From the IMG/VR virus record IMGVR_UViG_3300032278_000106, positions 1 through 25,617 of that record: a DNA stretch of 25,617 bases. One strand, 5' to 3'. The position numbers and the translations under genes were made by a program. Within the stretch, counting starts at the first letter, position 1, and each line of letters begins with the position of its first letter. The notes beneath the pieces are model-generated. The model was not told the origin of the DNA. It saw only the letters and a program-made list of their open reading frames with translations, and did not search any database. Source of the DNA: a virus. Shown one piece after another: positions 20,010 to 25,617 of the stretch.

Positions 20010-20717
20010 ATGGGACTGATTCAATATAGCGCGGCCCGCCGGCTTGACCGGATAATGGACAGCCAGGGCGACGGCAGCGGCACTGTGACCCAAGTCGTGA
20101 CAGCGAAGACCGTGAGCGGTGCAACCAATGCCACGCCGATCGTCGTGACGGCAACGAGTCACGGATACAGCGATGGGGATTTCGTACACATCACCGGCGT
20201 GGTCGGCAATACGGCGTGCAATGATCTGCACGTCGTGGCAAACAAGACCTCGAATACCTTTGAGCTGACGACGCCGGCAGGCGCGGACGTGGCTGGCAAC
20301 GGGTCATACTCAAGCGGCGGCGCTGCGCATATTTGTTTTGTGTGCAAGCCGGCCAGCGGTGTGACGCATTGCATTCATCAGTTGTCGGGCGTTGCAGTCG
20401 ATTCGGCCTGGACGGATGAGAAATATATGAACGAGACAGCCCTATCGAACGGTATCAAGCTGCAGGTGCGACAGAACACGACCGTCATCAATACATTGAC
20501 AGCGGCCCCGGTAAAGATCTTTATCGATTGGTCACTCGGTGCCGAGCCGCAGATTCTCGGTGAGGCACAAAGCAACGGAGCCGGATCATTCACTTGGCGA
20601 TTCGATAGTTGTTTCGTGAATCTGGACGGTGACGCGAATGAGTTTTTAGTCGTGCTGCACAGCGATGGCCTCGCAATTGATGACCAGTGGTTCAGCGTGC
20701 ATGGCGAGGTATTATGA
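20010..20717 (+). CDS. neck-region paralogue 2 (E1_FCCH-like domain, Cys motif)
   Basis: Second copy, 235 residues. The N-terminus YSAARRLDRIMDSQGDGSGT is nearly that of copy 1, so these two are sisters at this end. From TAKTVSG through GSYSS it is identical over 71 residues to copy 3 (AKTVSG...GSYSS), including a 66-bp stretch without a change (20160-20225 versus 20858-20923). Cys motif at C109, C112, C121, H123. The variable patches read QLSGVAVDSAWTDEKYMNE and IDWSLGAEPQILGEAQSNGAGSFTWRFDS. It ends FVNLDGDANEFLVVLHSDGL. ATG 20010 follows GGGCAG, a weak site; no overlap with copy 1. This mosaic of shared and divergent blocks points to gene conversion among copies. Confidence 0.75.
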   Translation: MGLIQYSAARRLDRIMDSQGDGSGTVTQVVTAKTVSGATNATPIVVTATSHGYSDGDFVHITGVVGNTACNDLHVVANKTSNTFELTTPAGADVAGNGSYSSGGAAHICFVCKPASGVTHCIHQLSGVAVDSAWTDEKYMNETALSNGIKLQVRQNTTVINTLTAAPVKIFIDWSLGAEPQILGEAQSNGAGSFTWRFDSCFVNLDGDANEFLVVLHSDGLAIDDQWFSVHGEVL

Positions 20718-21427
20718 TCGCTTACAGTCCATCGCGAATACTGAACAAATTGGTTGACAGCCAGGGCGACGGCACCGGCACGACGCAACAGTTGCCGGCA
20801 GCGAAGACAGTGAGCGGCGCGACCAACGCCACGCCTATCGTCGTGACGGCAACCTCGCACGGATACAGCGATGGGGATTTCGTACACATCACCGGCGTGG
20901 TCGGCAATACGGCGTGCAATGATTTGCACGTCGTGGCAAACAAGACCTCGAACACCTTCGAGTTGACGACGCCGGCAGGCGCGGACGTGGCTGGCAACGG
21001 GTCATACTCCAGTGATGGCAAGGCGCATCTATGCTTCACCTGCAAGCCGGCAGCAGGTGAGCGATATTGCGTGCATCACTTCACCGGGTATTGCCTGGGC
21101 GGCACGATCAATCCCGAAGAATATCTGCGCGGTGCAGCCCTGACCAATGGGATAGAGGTACAGGTGCGACAGAATACGACGGTCGTGCATACACTGTCAC
21201 CGGCACCGATCAAGACTGCACCGCTTGGCTGGTCATTGGGCAGCCGGCAACTTCCGCCCGCAGAGAAAGTCGGCGGCGGTGCTGTGAACTTCCGCTGGGA
21301 TTTCGCGAACTGCGCAGTCAATCTCGACGGCGATGCCGACGAGTTTTTTGTCGTGCTGCATTCCGACGACATGACGACCACAGATGTCGAACAGCAGCTA
21401 ATGAGCGTCCACGGTGAGTCGATATGA
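20714..21427 (+). CDS. neck-region paralogue 3 (E1_FCCH-like domain, Cys motif)
   Basis: Third copy, 237 residues, joined to copy 2 and copy 4 by ATGA overlaps. The N-terminus changes to MIAYSPSRILNKLVDSQGDGTGT, close to copy 4, while its FCCH domain is identical to that of copy 2. Cys motif C107, C110, C119, H121. Variable patches HFTGYCLGGTINPEEYLRGA and APLGWSLGSRQLPPAEKVGGGAVNFRWDF. The end CAVNLDGDADEFFVVLHSDDM is followed by EQQLMSVHGESI, shared with copy 4 and different from copies 1 and 2. Copy 3 is thus a chimera in pattern: domain like copy 2, ends like copy 4. Confidence 0.75.
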   Translation: MIAYSPSRILNKLVDSQGDGTGTTQQLPAAKTVSGATNATPIVVTATSHGYSDGDFVHITGVVGNTACNDLHVVANKTSNTFELTTPAGADVAGNGSYSSDGKAHLCFTCKPAAGERYCVHHFTGYCLGGTINPEEYLRGAALTNGIEVQVRQNTTVVHTLSPAPIKTAPLGWSLGSRQLPPAEKVGGGAVNFRWDFANCAVNLDGDADEFFVVLHSDDMTTTDVEQQLMSVHGESI

Positions 21428-22131
21428 TTAGCTACTCGTCAGCACGGATACTCAATCGCATACTTGATAGCCAGGGTGACGGCACCGGCACGACGGCCCA
21501 GGTATACGGTGCGAAGTCAGTTGGCGGCGCAACGAATGCCACGCCGATCGTGATCACGTCAACCTCGCACGGGTACAGCGATGGCGACTTTGTTCACATT
21601 ACAGGAGTCGTCGGGAACACTGCCGCGAATGACCTGCACGTCGTGGCGAACAAGACTGCGAATACTTTTGAATTGAACACACCAGCCGGCACGGACGTGG
21701 CCGGCAATGGGTCATATGACAGCGCCGGGGCGTGTCATCTGTGCTTCGCCTGCAAGCCAGCCAGCGGCGAGCAGTATTGCCTGCACCGCTTCCAGGGATA
21801 TGTACTCGGCGGCAGTGTCGCGAACGGTACACTGTACCACGACCAGACAGCCCTGACGAACGGCATCAAGGTACAGGTGCGCCAGGATACGACCGTGCTG
21901 CATACACTGTCGGTGCTGCCGATCACCCGTGGGCCGCTGTGGCAACTCGGCAATGAGCCGGTCGCTGCATCAGTGGAACAAGTCAGCGGCGCCGTGCAGG
22001 GGTGGTCGTGGAATTTCTCAGCCTGCAACGTCAATCTCGACGGCGATGCTGACGAGTTCTTCGTGATCCTCAATTCCGATGCGATGACGGTCGAGCAGCA
22101 GTTAATGAGCGTCCACGGGGTGACGATCTAA
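21424..22131 (+). CDS. neck-region paralogue 4 (E1_FCCH-like domain, Cys motif)
   Basis: Fourth copy, 235 residues, and the most diverged in the FCCH region (KSVGGATNATPIVITSTSHGYSDGDF, NTAANDLHVV, NTFELNTPAGTDVAG). It loses the Cys that the other three have in NTACND but gains C104 before the motif C107, C110, C119, H121. Variable patches RFQGYVLGGSVANGTLYHDQ and GPLWQLGNEPVAASVEQVSGAVQGWSWNFS. It ends CNVNLDGDADEFFVILNSDAM and EQQLMSVHGVTI. The stop overlaps the start of the head closure gene (TAATG), so the cluster lies inside the head-tail operon and not in a separate cargo unit. Confidence 0.75.
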   Translation: MISYSSARILNRILDSQGDGTGTTAQVYGAKSVGGATNATPIVITSTSHGYSDGDFVHITGVVGNTAANDLHVVANKTANTFELNTPAGTDVAGNGSYDSAGACHLCFACKPASGEQYCLHRFQGYVLGGSVANGTLYHDQTALTNGIKVQVRQDTTVLHTLSVLPITRGPLWQLGNEPVAASVEQVSGAVQGWSWNFSACNVNLDGDADEFFVILNSDAMTVEQQLMSVHGVTI

Positions 22132-22466
22132 TGGCATCCGCAGGTCAAATGCGAAACCGGGTTGAGGTTCAGCAGGCCCAGGAAAGCGCCGACGCGCACG
22201 GGCAGACCTCCCGTGCCTGGACAACGATCGCAACACGCTGGGCATCGATCTCATCCGATGCCGGCGATGAAGTTCTCGAGGGCGGGCAGCAGGAAGTTCG
22301 CAATACGCACAGCATCCGTATGCGCAGCTTCCCGGTGCTGCAGGCAGACACGCACCGGCTGATCGTGCGCGGCATCGTCTACGACATCAACGGCGCCACG
22401 CACGACCAGGCCGGCAAGCAGCGCACGACTTCAATCGCAGCGACGGACACGGGTGTGACGGCATGA
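22131..22466 (+). CDS. head closure / head-tail joining protein
   Basis: A 111-residue protein with the pattern of the Phage_H_T_join family: MRNRVEVQQAQESADAHGQTSRAWTTIATRWASISSDAGDEVLEGGQQEVRNTHSIRMRSFPVLQADTHRLIVRGIVYDINGATHD. The markers are the opening 'mR.rv.iq.....d..G....W.......wa.i....g.E...a.q.....' and 'i..r.r.....r...g..ydI'. It seals the portal-connector channel after packaging and presents the tail-binding surface. Start overlaps the previous stop (TAATG) and stop overlaps the next (ATGA). Confidence 0.8.
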   Translation: MASAGQMRNRVEVQQAQESADAHGQTSRAWTTIATRWASISSDAGDEVLEGGQQEVRNTHSIRMRSFPVLQADTHRLIVRGIVYDINGATHDQAGKQRTTSIAATDTGVTA

Positions 22467-22888
22467 CGTTGAAGGACGAAATCACGCGATACCTAAAGGG
22501 CAACGCCGGCATCGCCGCTGCCGTGGCTGGGCGCATCTTTCCCGGCCTGGCGCCGCAGTCAGCCTCGCGGCCCTATCTGCTTTGGTCACGCATAGCGGAT
22601 GCGCCAGGGCATCATCTCGCCGCATCGTCAGATATGTCGTCGGCACTGATCCAGGTGGACGTGATGGCCGACAGCAGCATCGAAGCCGAGACAGCAGCAG
22701 AGGCGGTGCGCGAGGCGGTGGACGGTTACCGCGGCACGCTGAATGACGAGTTCCACATCGACTCGATGTGGCTCGATGCCGAGGCCGACTTTGTCGAGTC
22801 GAAGGGTGACGGCAGCGACGACAGCACCTATCAGATTTCTCTATCAATCACGGTCAATTACCGGCGCACGGTGCCGGTATTCAATTAA
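22463..22888 (+). CDS. tail completion / terminator-like protein (DUF3168 type)
   Basis: A 141-residue protein matching the DUF3168 layout: LKGNAGIAAAVAGRIFPGLAPQSASRPYLLWSRI, then HLAASSDMSSALIQVDVMADSSIEAETAAEAVREAVDGYRG, and YQISLSITVNYRR at the end. The family pattern 'RiyP..aPq....PyivY......+..lsG......riqvDvwa.s...A..la..vr.al.g' fits. It caps the tail tube and joins it to the head closure protein. Coupled by ATGA to the upstream gene. Confidence 0.78.
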   Translation: MTLKDEITRYLKGNAGIAAAVAGRIFPGLAPQSASRPYLLWSRIADAPGHHLAASSDMSSALIQVDVMADSSIEAETAAEAVREAVDGYRGTLNDEFHIDSMWLDAEADFVESKGDGSDDSTYQISLSITVNYRRTVPVFN

Positions 22889-22909
22889 AAACAAACAAGG
22901 AGAAGAACA

Positions 22910-23344
22910 ATGCCTGGATCAGCATCTCGATCAATCGTAGGAGCGACAGTCGTTTTTGGAACGACATCCTACTCGCAGCAAATCACCAGTGTCGGCATCA
23001 GTGGTGCCGGGCGCACGGCGATCCCAACCTCGCACCTCGGCACGACGCTGGCGACCTCGGGGAAATTCGGTAGTATGACATTCAGAGCGAGCGACCTGGT
23101 GAATCCCGGCACTGTCGATCTGGGCATCCATTACGATCCCGACGACGTGCCGATCATCGACACCGCCGCCGAGACTTGCACGATCACATGGGCGACCGTG
23201 ACAGGCGATTCCAGTGGCTCGATACTCGCGGCTTCGTATATCGGTACTGACTTCTCGTTCAGCGGCAGCGTTGACAGCGAGCTGTGTGAAGGATCGATGA
23301 CGGGCCAGCTCAGTGGCAATGTCACACGGACGGCAGCAACCTAA
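22910..23344 (+). CDS. major tail tube protein
   Basis: A 144-residue protein with good site AAGGAGAAG upstream of ATG 22910, in the usual place between completion and chaperone genes. Residues are beta-rich and Ser/Thr/Gly-rich: VVFGTTSYSQQITSVGISGAGRTAIPTSHLGTT, KFGSMTFRASDLVNPGTVDLGIHYDPDDVPIID, ETCTITW, and GTDFSFSGSVDSELCEGSMTGQLSGNVTRTA. These follow the two-sheet plan of siphovirus tube proteins ('...i....g.e.d.id.T.h.s......y..gl.d.G.v...~.f'). It polymerises in rings around the tape measure. Strong ribosome binding fits a high-copy protein. Confidence 0.75.
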   Translation: MPGSASRSIVGATVVFGTTSYSQQITSVGISGAGRTAIPTSHLGTTLATSGKFGSMTFRASDLVNPGTVDLGIHYDPDDVPIIDTAAETCTITWATVTGDSSGSILAASYIGTDFSFSGSVDSELCEGSMTGQLSGNVTRTAAT

Positions 23345-23361
23345 TCACAGGAGGCCAGGCG

Positions 23362-23652
23362 ATGGCGATCTTGAACGTAGCAGGCATCACCTGCGAGGGC
23401 GTCATTCGCCCGGCAACGAAAGCCGAATGCGGCATCACCGGCGACTGCTTTGCGGTCGAACTGGTGAATGCCGCCGGCGAGCATATCACAGTAATGTGTG
23501 ATAGCGCACAGGCATCGGCGAACCTGCTGGCGGCTGTGCGCAATCACGGCCACAAGTTAGTGGCGATTCGGGCAGCGACAAAGGCAGAGCGCGGCCCAGA
23601 AGAACCGACGAAACAAACAAACACAAACACAGTCAAAGGGGTGAAGGGATGA
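23362..23652 (+). CDS. small tail-region protein, unknown
   Basis: A 96-residue protein with AGGAGG upstream of ATG 23362, placed between tube and chaperone genes. MAILNVAGITCEGVIRPATKAECGITGDCFAVELVNAAGEHITVMCDSAQASANLLAAVRNHGHKLVAIRAATKAERG shows a small alpha/beta fold. IRPATKAECG and IRAATKAERG form an internal echo of ten residues. The end is a Thr/Asn/Lys tail (TKQTNTNTVKGVKG). Three Cys occur in the first half. No family is recognised. Coupled by ATGA to the chaperone gene. Confidence 0.55.
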   Translation: MAILNVAGITCEGVIRPATKAECGITGDCFAVELVNAAGEHITVMCDSAQASANLLAAVRNHGHKLVAIRAATKAERGPEEPTKQTNTNTVKGVKG

Positions 23653-23993
23653 GCGAGCTACGGGGGAGATTAACCAGCGGGAAGTGGTTACCGAGCGTGA
23701 AGGTCGAAGCCGACGAAATCGAGGACGGGCTGCTGATTCCCGTCAAGTCGATGTCGGCAAAGCTGCGGGCCGAGTGTATCGCATTTAACGACGACGGCAA
23801 AGAAAAGAGCGGCGCCGATAACCTGGAGTTTCAGCGCCGGATTATCGTGCAGACTGCCTGCGAGAATGATGGCACGCCCATCTTCAAGATCGACGACACT
23901 CTGGAAGGGGTGCCGGTCGTGACGCAGCAGAACCTATTCGACGCAGCGTTGAAGGCTTCGGGGATGGGGAGCGATGACGACTCAAAAAACTAA
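23649..23993 (+). CDS. tail assembly chaperone, upstream part (gpG-like)
   Basis: A 114-residue zero-frame product that ends SDDDSKN at a TAA just after the slippery heptamer. Residues include GLLIPVKSMSAKLRAECIAFNDDGKEKSGADNLEFQRRIIVQTACENDGTPIFKIDDTLEGVPVVTQQNLFDAALKASGMG. The 'v....l...fr.r......~.~....~.a.~.v~.~v..~.G.p.f.~.D...l..lp...~..l...~.~~.G' pattern is that of phage chaperone/TAC proteins. It holds the tape measure during tube assembly. A -1 frameshift adds the downstream part to give a 239-residue fusion. Confidence 0.8.
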   Translation: MSELRGRLTSGKWLPSVKVEADEIEDGLLIPVKSMSAKLRAECIAFNDDGKEKSGADNLEFQRRIIVQTACENDGTPIFKIDDTLEGVPVVTQQNLFDAALKASGMGSDDDSKN

Positions 23994-24040
23994 GCACCGC
24001 CGAGGAAATGTGGCACGACCTTGCCATTGCTCTCGGCGGT
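23984..24040 (+). promoter_or_regulatory. programmed -1 ribosomal frameshift signal
   Basis: A AAA AAC (23984-23990) lies in the correct phase: zero frame reads TCA AAA AAC TAA. Five bases later, ACCGCCGAG (23996-24004) pairs perfectly with CTCGGCGGT (24032-24040), and the loop holds a second hairpin TGGCA/TGCCA (24011-24015 / 24022-24026). A -1 slip at the heptamer continues as CTA AGC ACC GCC GAG GAA ATG in the frame of the downstream protein. Slippery site, spacer and stem together are the standard signal for tail chaperone G/GT-type expression. Confidence 0.9.
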
Positions 24041-24367
24041 CGGACGGTAGACGAATGGCAGCAAGCCATGTCTGCTGTGGAGTTCGAGAGCTGGATGCGG
24101 TACTGCGCGAAGAAACCACTGCCGGCGCAACGGGCAGACCTACGCACAGCACGGCAGACAACCGAGATCGCCGGCATGATGGGCGCGAAGAACGTCAAGC
24201 TGACCGACTTCATGTTCGACTTCGACGGCGGCGCCGAGGATGGCAGCACCGGCACGGGCCGGGCGATGTCGCCAGAGCAGGTATCGCATCTATTGGACAC
24301 CGCCGTCGGAAAGCATATACAAGATGGCTATGGAGAGCTGGTTGATGGCGATAGTTCTGATCCGTGA
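24008..24367 (+). CDS. tail assembly chaperone, downstream part (gpT-like), made by -1 frameshift
   Basis: The 119 residues from ATG 24008 (MWHDLAIALGGRTVDEWQQAMSAVEFESWMRYCAKKPLP) match the gpT layout, with 'l...LGg.t..Ew...ms..E...W..f....p' and a helical body. The tail is acidic. The real product is the fusion 23649-24367 of 239 residues: 114 shared residues, then LSTAEEM and onward. GAGGAA lies right at the ATG, too close for good independent start, so the frameshift is the main route. Its 3' end overlaps the next gene by 23 bases. Confidence 0.85.
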   Translation: MWHDLAIALGGRTVDEWQQAMSAVEFESWMRYCAKKPLPAQRADLRTARQTTEIAGMMGAKNVKLTDFMFDFDGGAEDGSTGTGRAMSPEQVSHLLDTAVGKHIQDGYGELVDGDSSDP

Positions 24368-24596
24368 TCTGAATGACTTCGGCGAACACAAGGCCGACTG
24401 CGGCGGCAAGCTGGTGCAGATCTGGTATGTCGATCCGCCGCTGATCCGCAGCAAGTCGGGACGGTGCAAGGAGTGCAACGAGATCATCAAGCTGCCACCT
24501 GGTCTATGGCGTGACAAGCCGATAATGATCCAGGGCAGGCCGTTCAATATGATCCGCAAAGCACTGGCCCGGCGTGGCCGGTGGCAGGAGATATAA
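24345..24596 (+). CDS. small Cys-containing protein, unknown, before the tape measure
   Basis: ATG 24345 has GGAGAG seven bases upstream; ATG 24324 and 24330 are poorer. The 83-residue product MAIVLIRDLNDFGEHKADCGGKLVQIWYVDPPLIRSKSGRCKECNEIIKLPPGLWRDK contains CKEC and an earlier Cys, a possible partial zinc ribbon. The C-terminal end is basic (IRKALARRGRWQEI). It lies between chaperone and tape measure, where a third small chaperone-like gene is sometimes found. No family is recognised. Confidence 0.55.
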   Translation: MAIVLIRDLNDFGEHKADCGGKLVQIWYVDPPLIRSKSGRCKECNEIIKLPPGLWRDKPIMIQGRPFNMIRKALARRGRWQEI

Positions 24597-24599
24597 CGC

Positions 24600-25617
24600 A
24601 TGGCGAAGATAGCAGACATCTCGACGAAGTTGTCGCTGAATAACCGGGACTTCAAGAAAGGTTTACAGTCAACCAGCAAAAGCCTCGGCAAGTTCCACGC
24701 CGCATTCAAGCGTGCTGCCGGCAGAATCGCGAAGGCCGGCGTGGTGGCCTTGGCTGCCGTAGGCGTTGCGATGGTAGCGATCGTCAAGAAGACAGCCAGC
24801 AAGATCGACGAGCTATCGAAGGAAGCCCGCAAGCTGGACATCACCACGGAGATGCTCGCCGGCCTCGGTCATGCTGCAAAGTTGTCCGGGCTGGATCAAG
24901 AGAAACTCGGCAAGTCGCTTATAAAAATGACGAAGGCAGTGAGTGAAGCGAACGAGGGATTGTCCACGCAGGTGCGAGCGTTCGACGATCTCGGGCTGGA
25001 GGTCGGCGATCTGATGAAGATGGACGCCGGCCAGCAGTTTCTAACGATTGCCGATGCGTTCGGGAACATCGAGAACCACAGCACGAAGGTGCGTGTGGCG
25101 ATGGACATCTTCGGGCGTACTGGTGGCGACCTGCTGGTGACGATGGAACAGGGCGCCGAGGGCATCCGGCGTGCCATCGAAGAAGCGAAGCGCCTGGGGA
25201 TAACATTCTCGGAAGAGCAAGGAGCAATGGTCGAGGAGGCGAACGACTCGATGACGAAGCTGGCATCAATCGGAGAGGGTGCGTTCAACCAGTTGACGAT
25301 CGGCGTTGCACCATTCATTTCGCTATGGTCAGATGCAATGACCGAGGCGGCACTGGAAGGCGAAAGCATGACCGACCGAGTGTCTGCCGGGATCGAGAAG
25401 ATCGTGAAGGTGATCGGCGTACTCGGCAATGCTATGAATCTGGTTAAAGGCACGATTCAGTTCGCCTTCGGCGGTATTCAGTTAGTCATTTTCGGGACGC
25501 TGAAAGGCATCAATGAATCGCTTATCTGGACGTTCGGACAGATCGATAAAGCGTTACGAGCCGCTGCGAAGTTACCTTTCGCTGAGAAGCTCGGAATCCC
25601 AGCAGGGCTGAATCCAG
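24600..25617 (+). CDS. tail tape measure protein, N-terminal part (gene runs off the window)
   Basis: ATG 24600 with AGGAG nine bases upstream opens a frame that is still open at the window end (339 codons). Residues 1-45 are basic and helical (KLSLNNRDFKKGLQSTSKSLGKFHAAFKRAAGRIAKAG), as in 'i.l~ad.~~f~~gl~~~~~~l~~f~' tape measure starts. A hydrophobic segment follows (VVALAAVGVAMVAIV, about 48-62). The next part (IDELSKEARKLDITTEMLAGLGHAAKLSGLDQEKLGKSLIKMTKAVSEA) is the typical repeating helical region, and GGDLLVTMEQGAEGIRRAIEEAKRLG is also a common tape measure phrase. It sets tail length. The 3' part lies outside. Confidence 0.9.
   Translation, partial: MAKIADISTKLSLNNRDFKKGLQSTSKSLGKFHAAFKRAAGRIAKAGVVALAAVGVAMVAIVKKTASKIDELSKEARKLDITTEMLAGLGHAAKLSGLDQEKLGKSLIKMTKAVSEANEGLSTQVRAFDDLGLEVGDLMKMDAGQQFLTIADAFGNIENHSTKVRVAMDIFGRTGGDLLVTMEQGAEGIRRAIEEAKRLGITFSEEQGAMVEEANDSMTKLASIGEGAFNQLTIGVAPFISLWSDAMTEAALEGESMTDRVSAGIEKIVKVIGVLGNAMNLVKGTIQFAFGGIQLVIFGTLKGINESLIWTFGQIDKALRAAAKLPFAEKLGIPAGLNP

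Larger units (their letters stand above)
19283..22131 (+). repeat. four-copy tandem gene array (about 0.71 kb period)
   Basis: Four genes in a row repeat the same block: N-terminal SQGDG motif, FCCH-like domain, Cys motif, and NLDGDA end. The FCCH-coding DNA is close to identical among copies, while two later patches differ. The period is 704-727 bp from start to start. Confidence 0.85.

Noticed and set aside
19283-22131. diversity-generating retroelement acting on the paralogue array
   Set aside because: No reverse transcriptase or template repeat is visible in the window, and variable patches are not concentrated at adenine-rich codons.

Overview
The window is a contiguous piece of a tailed-phage (or prophage) genome with HK97-type head and siphovirus-type tail genes. 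All credible genes lie on the + strand. They are packed with 4-base ATGA overlaps (many stop/start pairs share bases), and most of the sequence is GC-rich. The host cannot be read from the sequence: there is no tRNA, integrase or host flank. Strong Shine-Dalgarno sites of the GGAGG and AGGGGG type point to a bacterial host. No lysis, integrase or repressor gene is visible, so lifestyle is undetermined.

Layout. 1-1100: end of an upstream gene, a 23-bp palindrome, a small HTH protein, a small membrane protein, an 18-codon stub of a cytosine-C5 DNA methyltransferase running into a 16-bp stem structure, and a small unknown gene. 1035-1871: an HNH endonuclease with two near-identical 53-residue HTH repeats. 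It is bracketed by about 60-bp imperfect direct repeats that carry the ribosome-binding site and start of the next gene. 1849-4766: a recombination module (Rad52/ERF-like annealing protein, P-loop protein, PD-(D/E)XK nuclease, RuvC-like resolvase, DUF3127/SSB-like protein). 4776-7229: a visibly AT-richer cargo module (SNF2-type helicase, then a beta-class N4/N6 DNA methyltransferase) closed by a branched RNA structure that ends in a terminator. 7241-8990: promoter/operator candidate, replication initiator with an iteron-like origin candidate inside its gene, and two unknown genes. 9038-13583: small protein, packaging-type HNH, unknown protein, metallophosphoesterase, small protein, P27-type small terminase, large terminase.

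13564-18474: a TTG-started 57-residue membrane protein, portal, S49 head protease, two RNA hairpins (one a strong intrinsic terminator), major capsid protein, probable decoration protein, a long mRNA stem and a lysine-tailed small protein. 18471-22131: a gp6-like head-tail connector with an inserted beta-rich domain, followed by four tandem paralogues of 235-237 residues. Each paralogue carries an E1_FCCH-like domain, a C-x2-C-x8-C-x-H motif and a C-terminal NLDGDA(N/D)EF signature. This neck-region cluster is the most unusual protein-coding feature. 22131-25617: head closure, tail completion, tail tube, a small unknown protein, tail assembly chaperones joined by a textbook -1 frameshift signal (A AAA AAC, 5-nt spacer, 9-bp stem), a small Cys-containing protein and the 5' part of the tape measure gene.

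The main points for a second look are the four-paralogue neck cluster, the two branched RNA structures, the origin candidate, the HNH insertion scar, the helicase-methyltransferase-RNA cargo module, and a terminator placed directly before the capsid gene.
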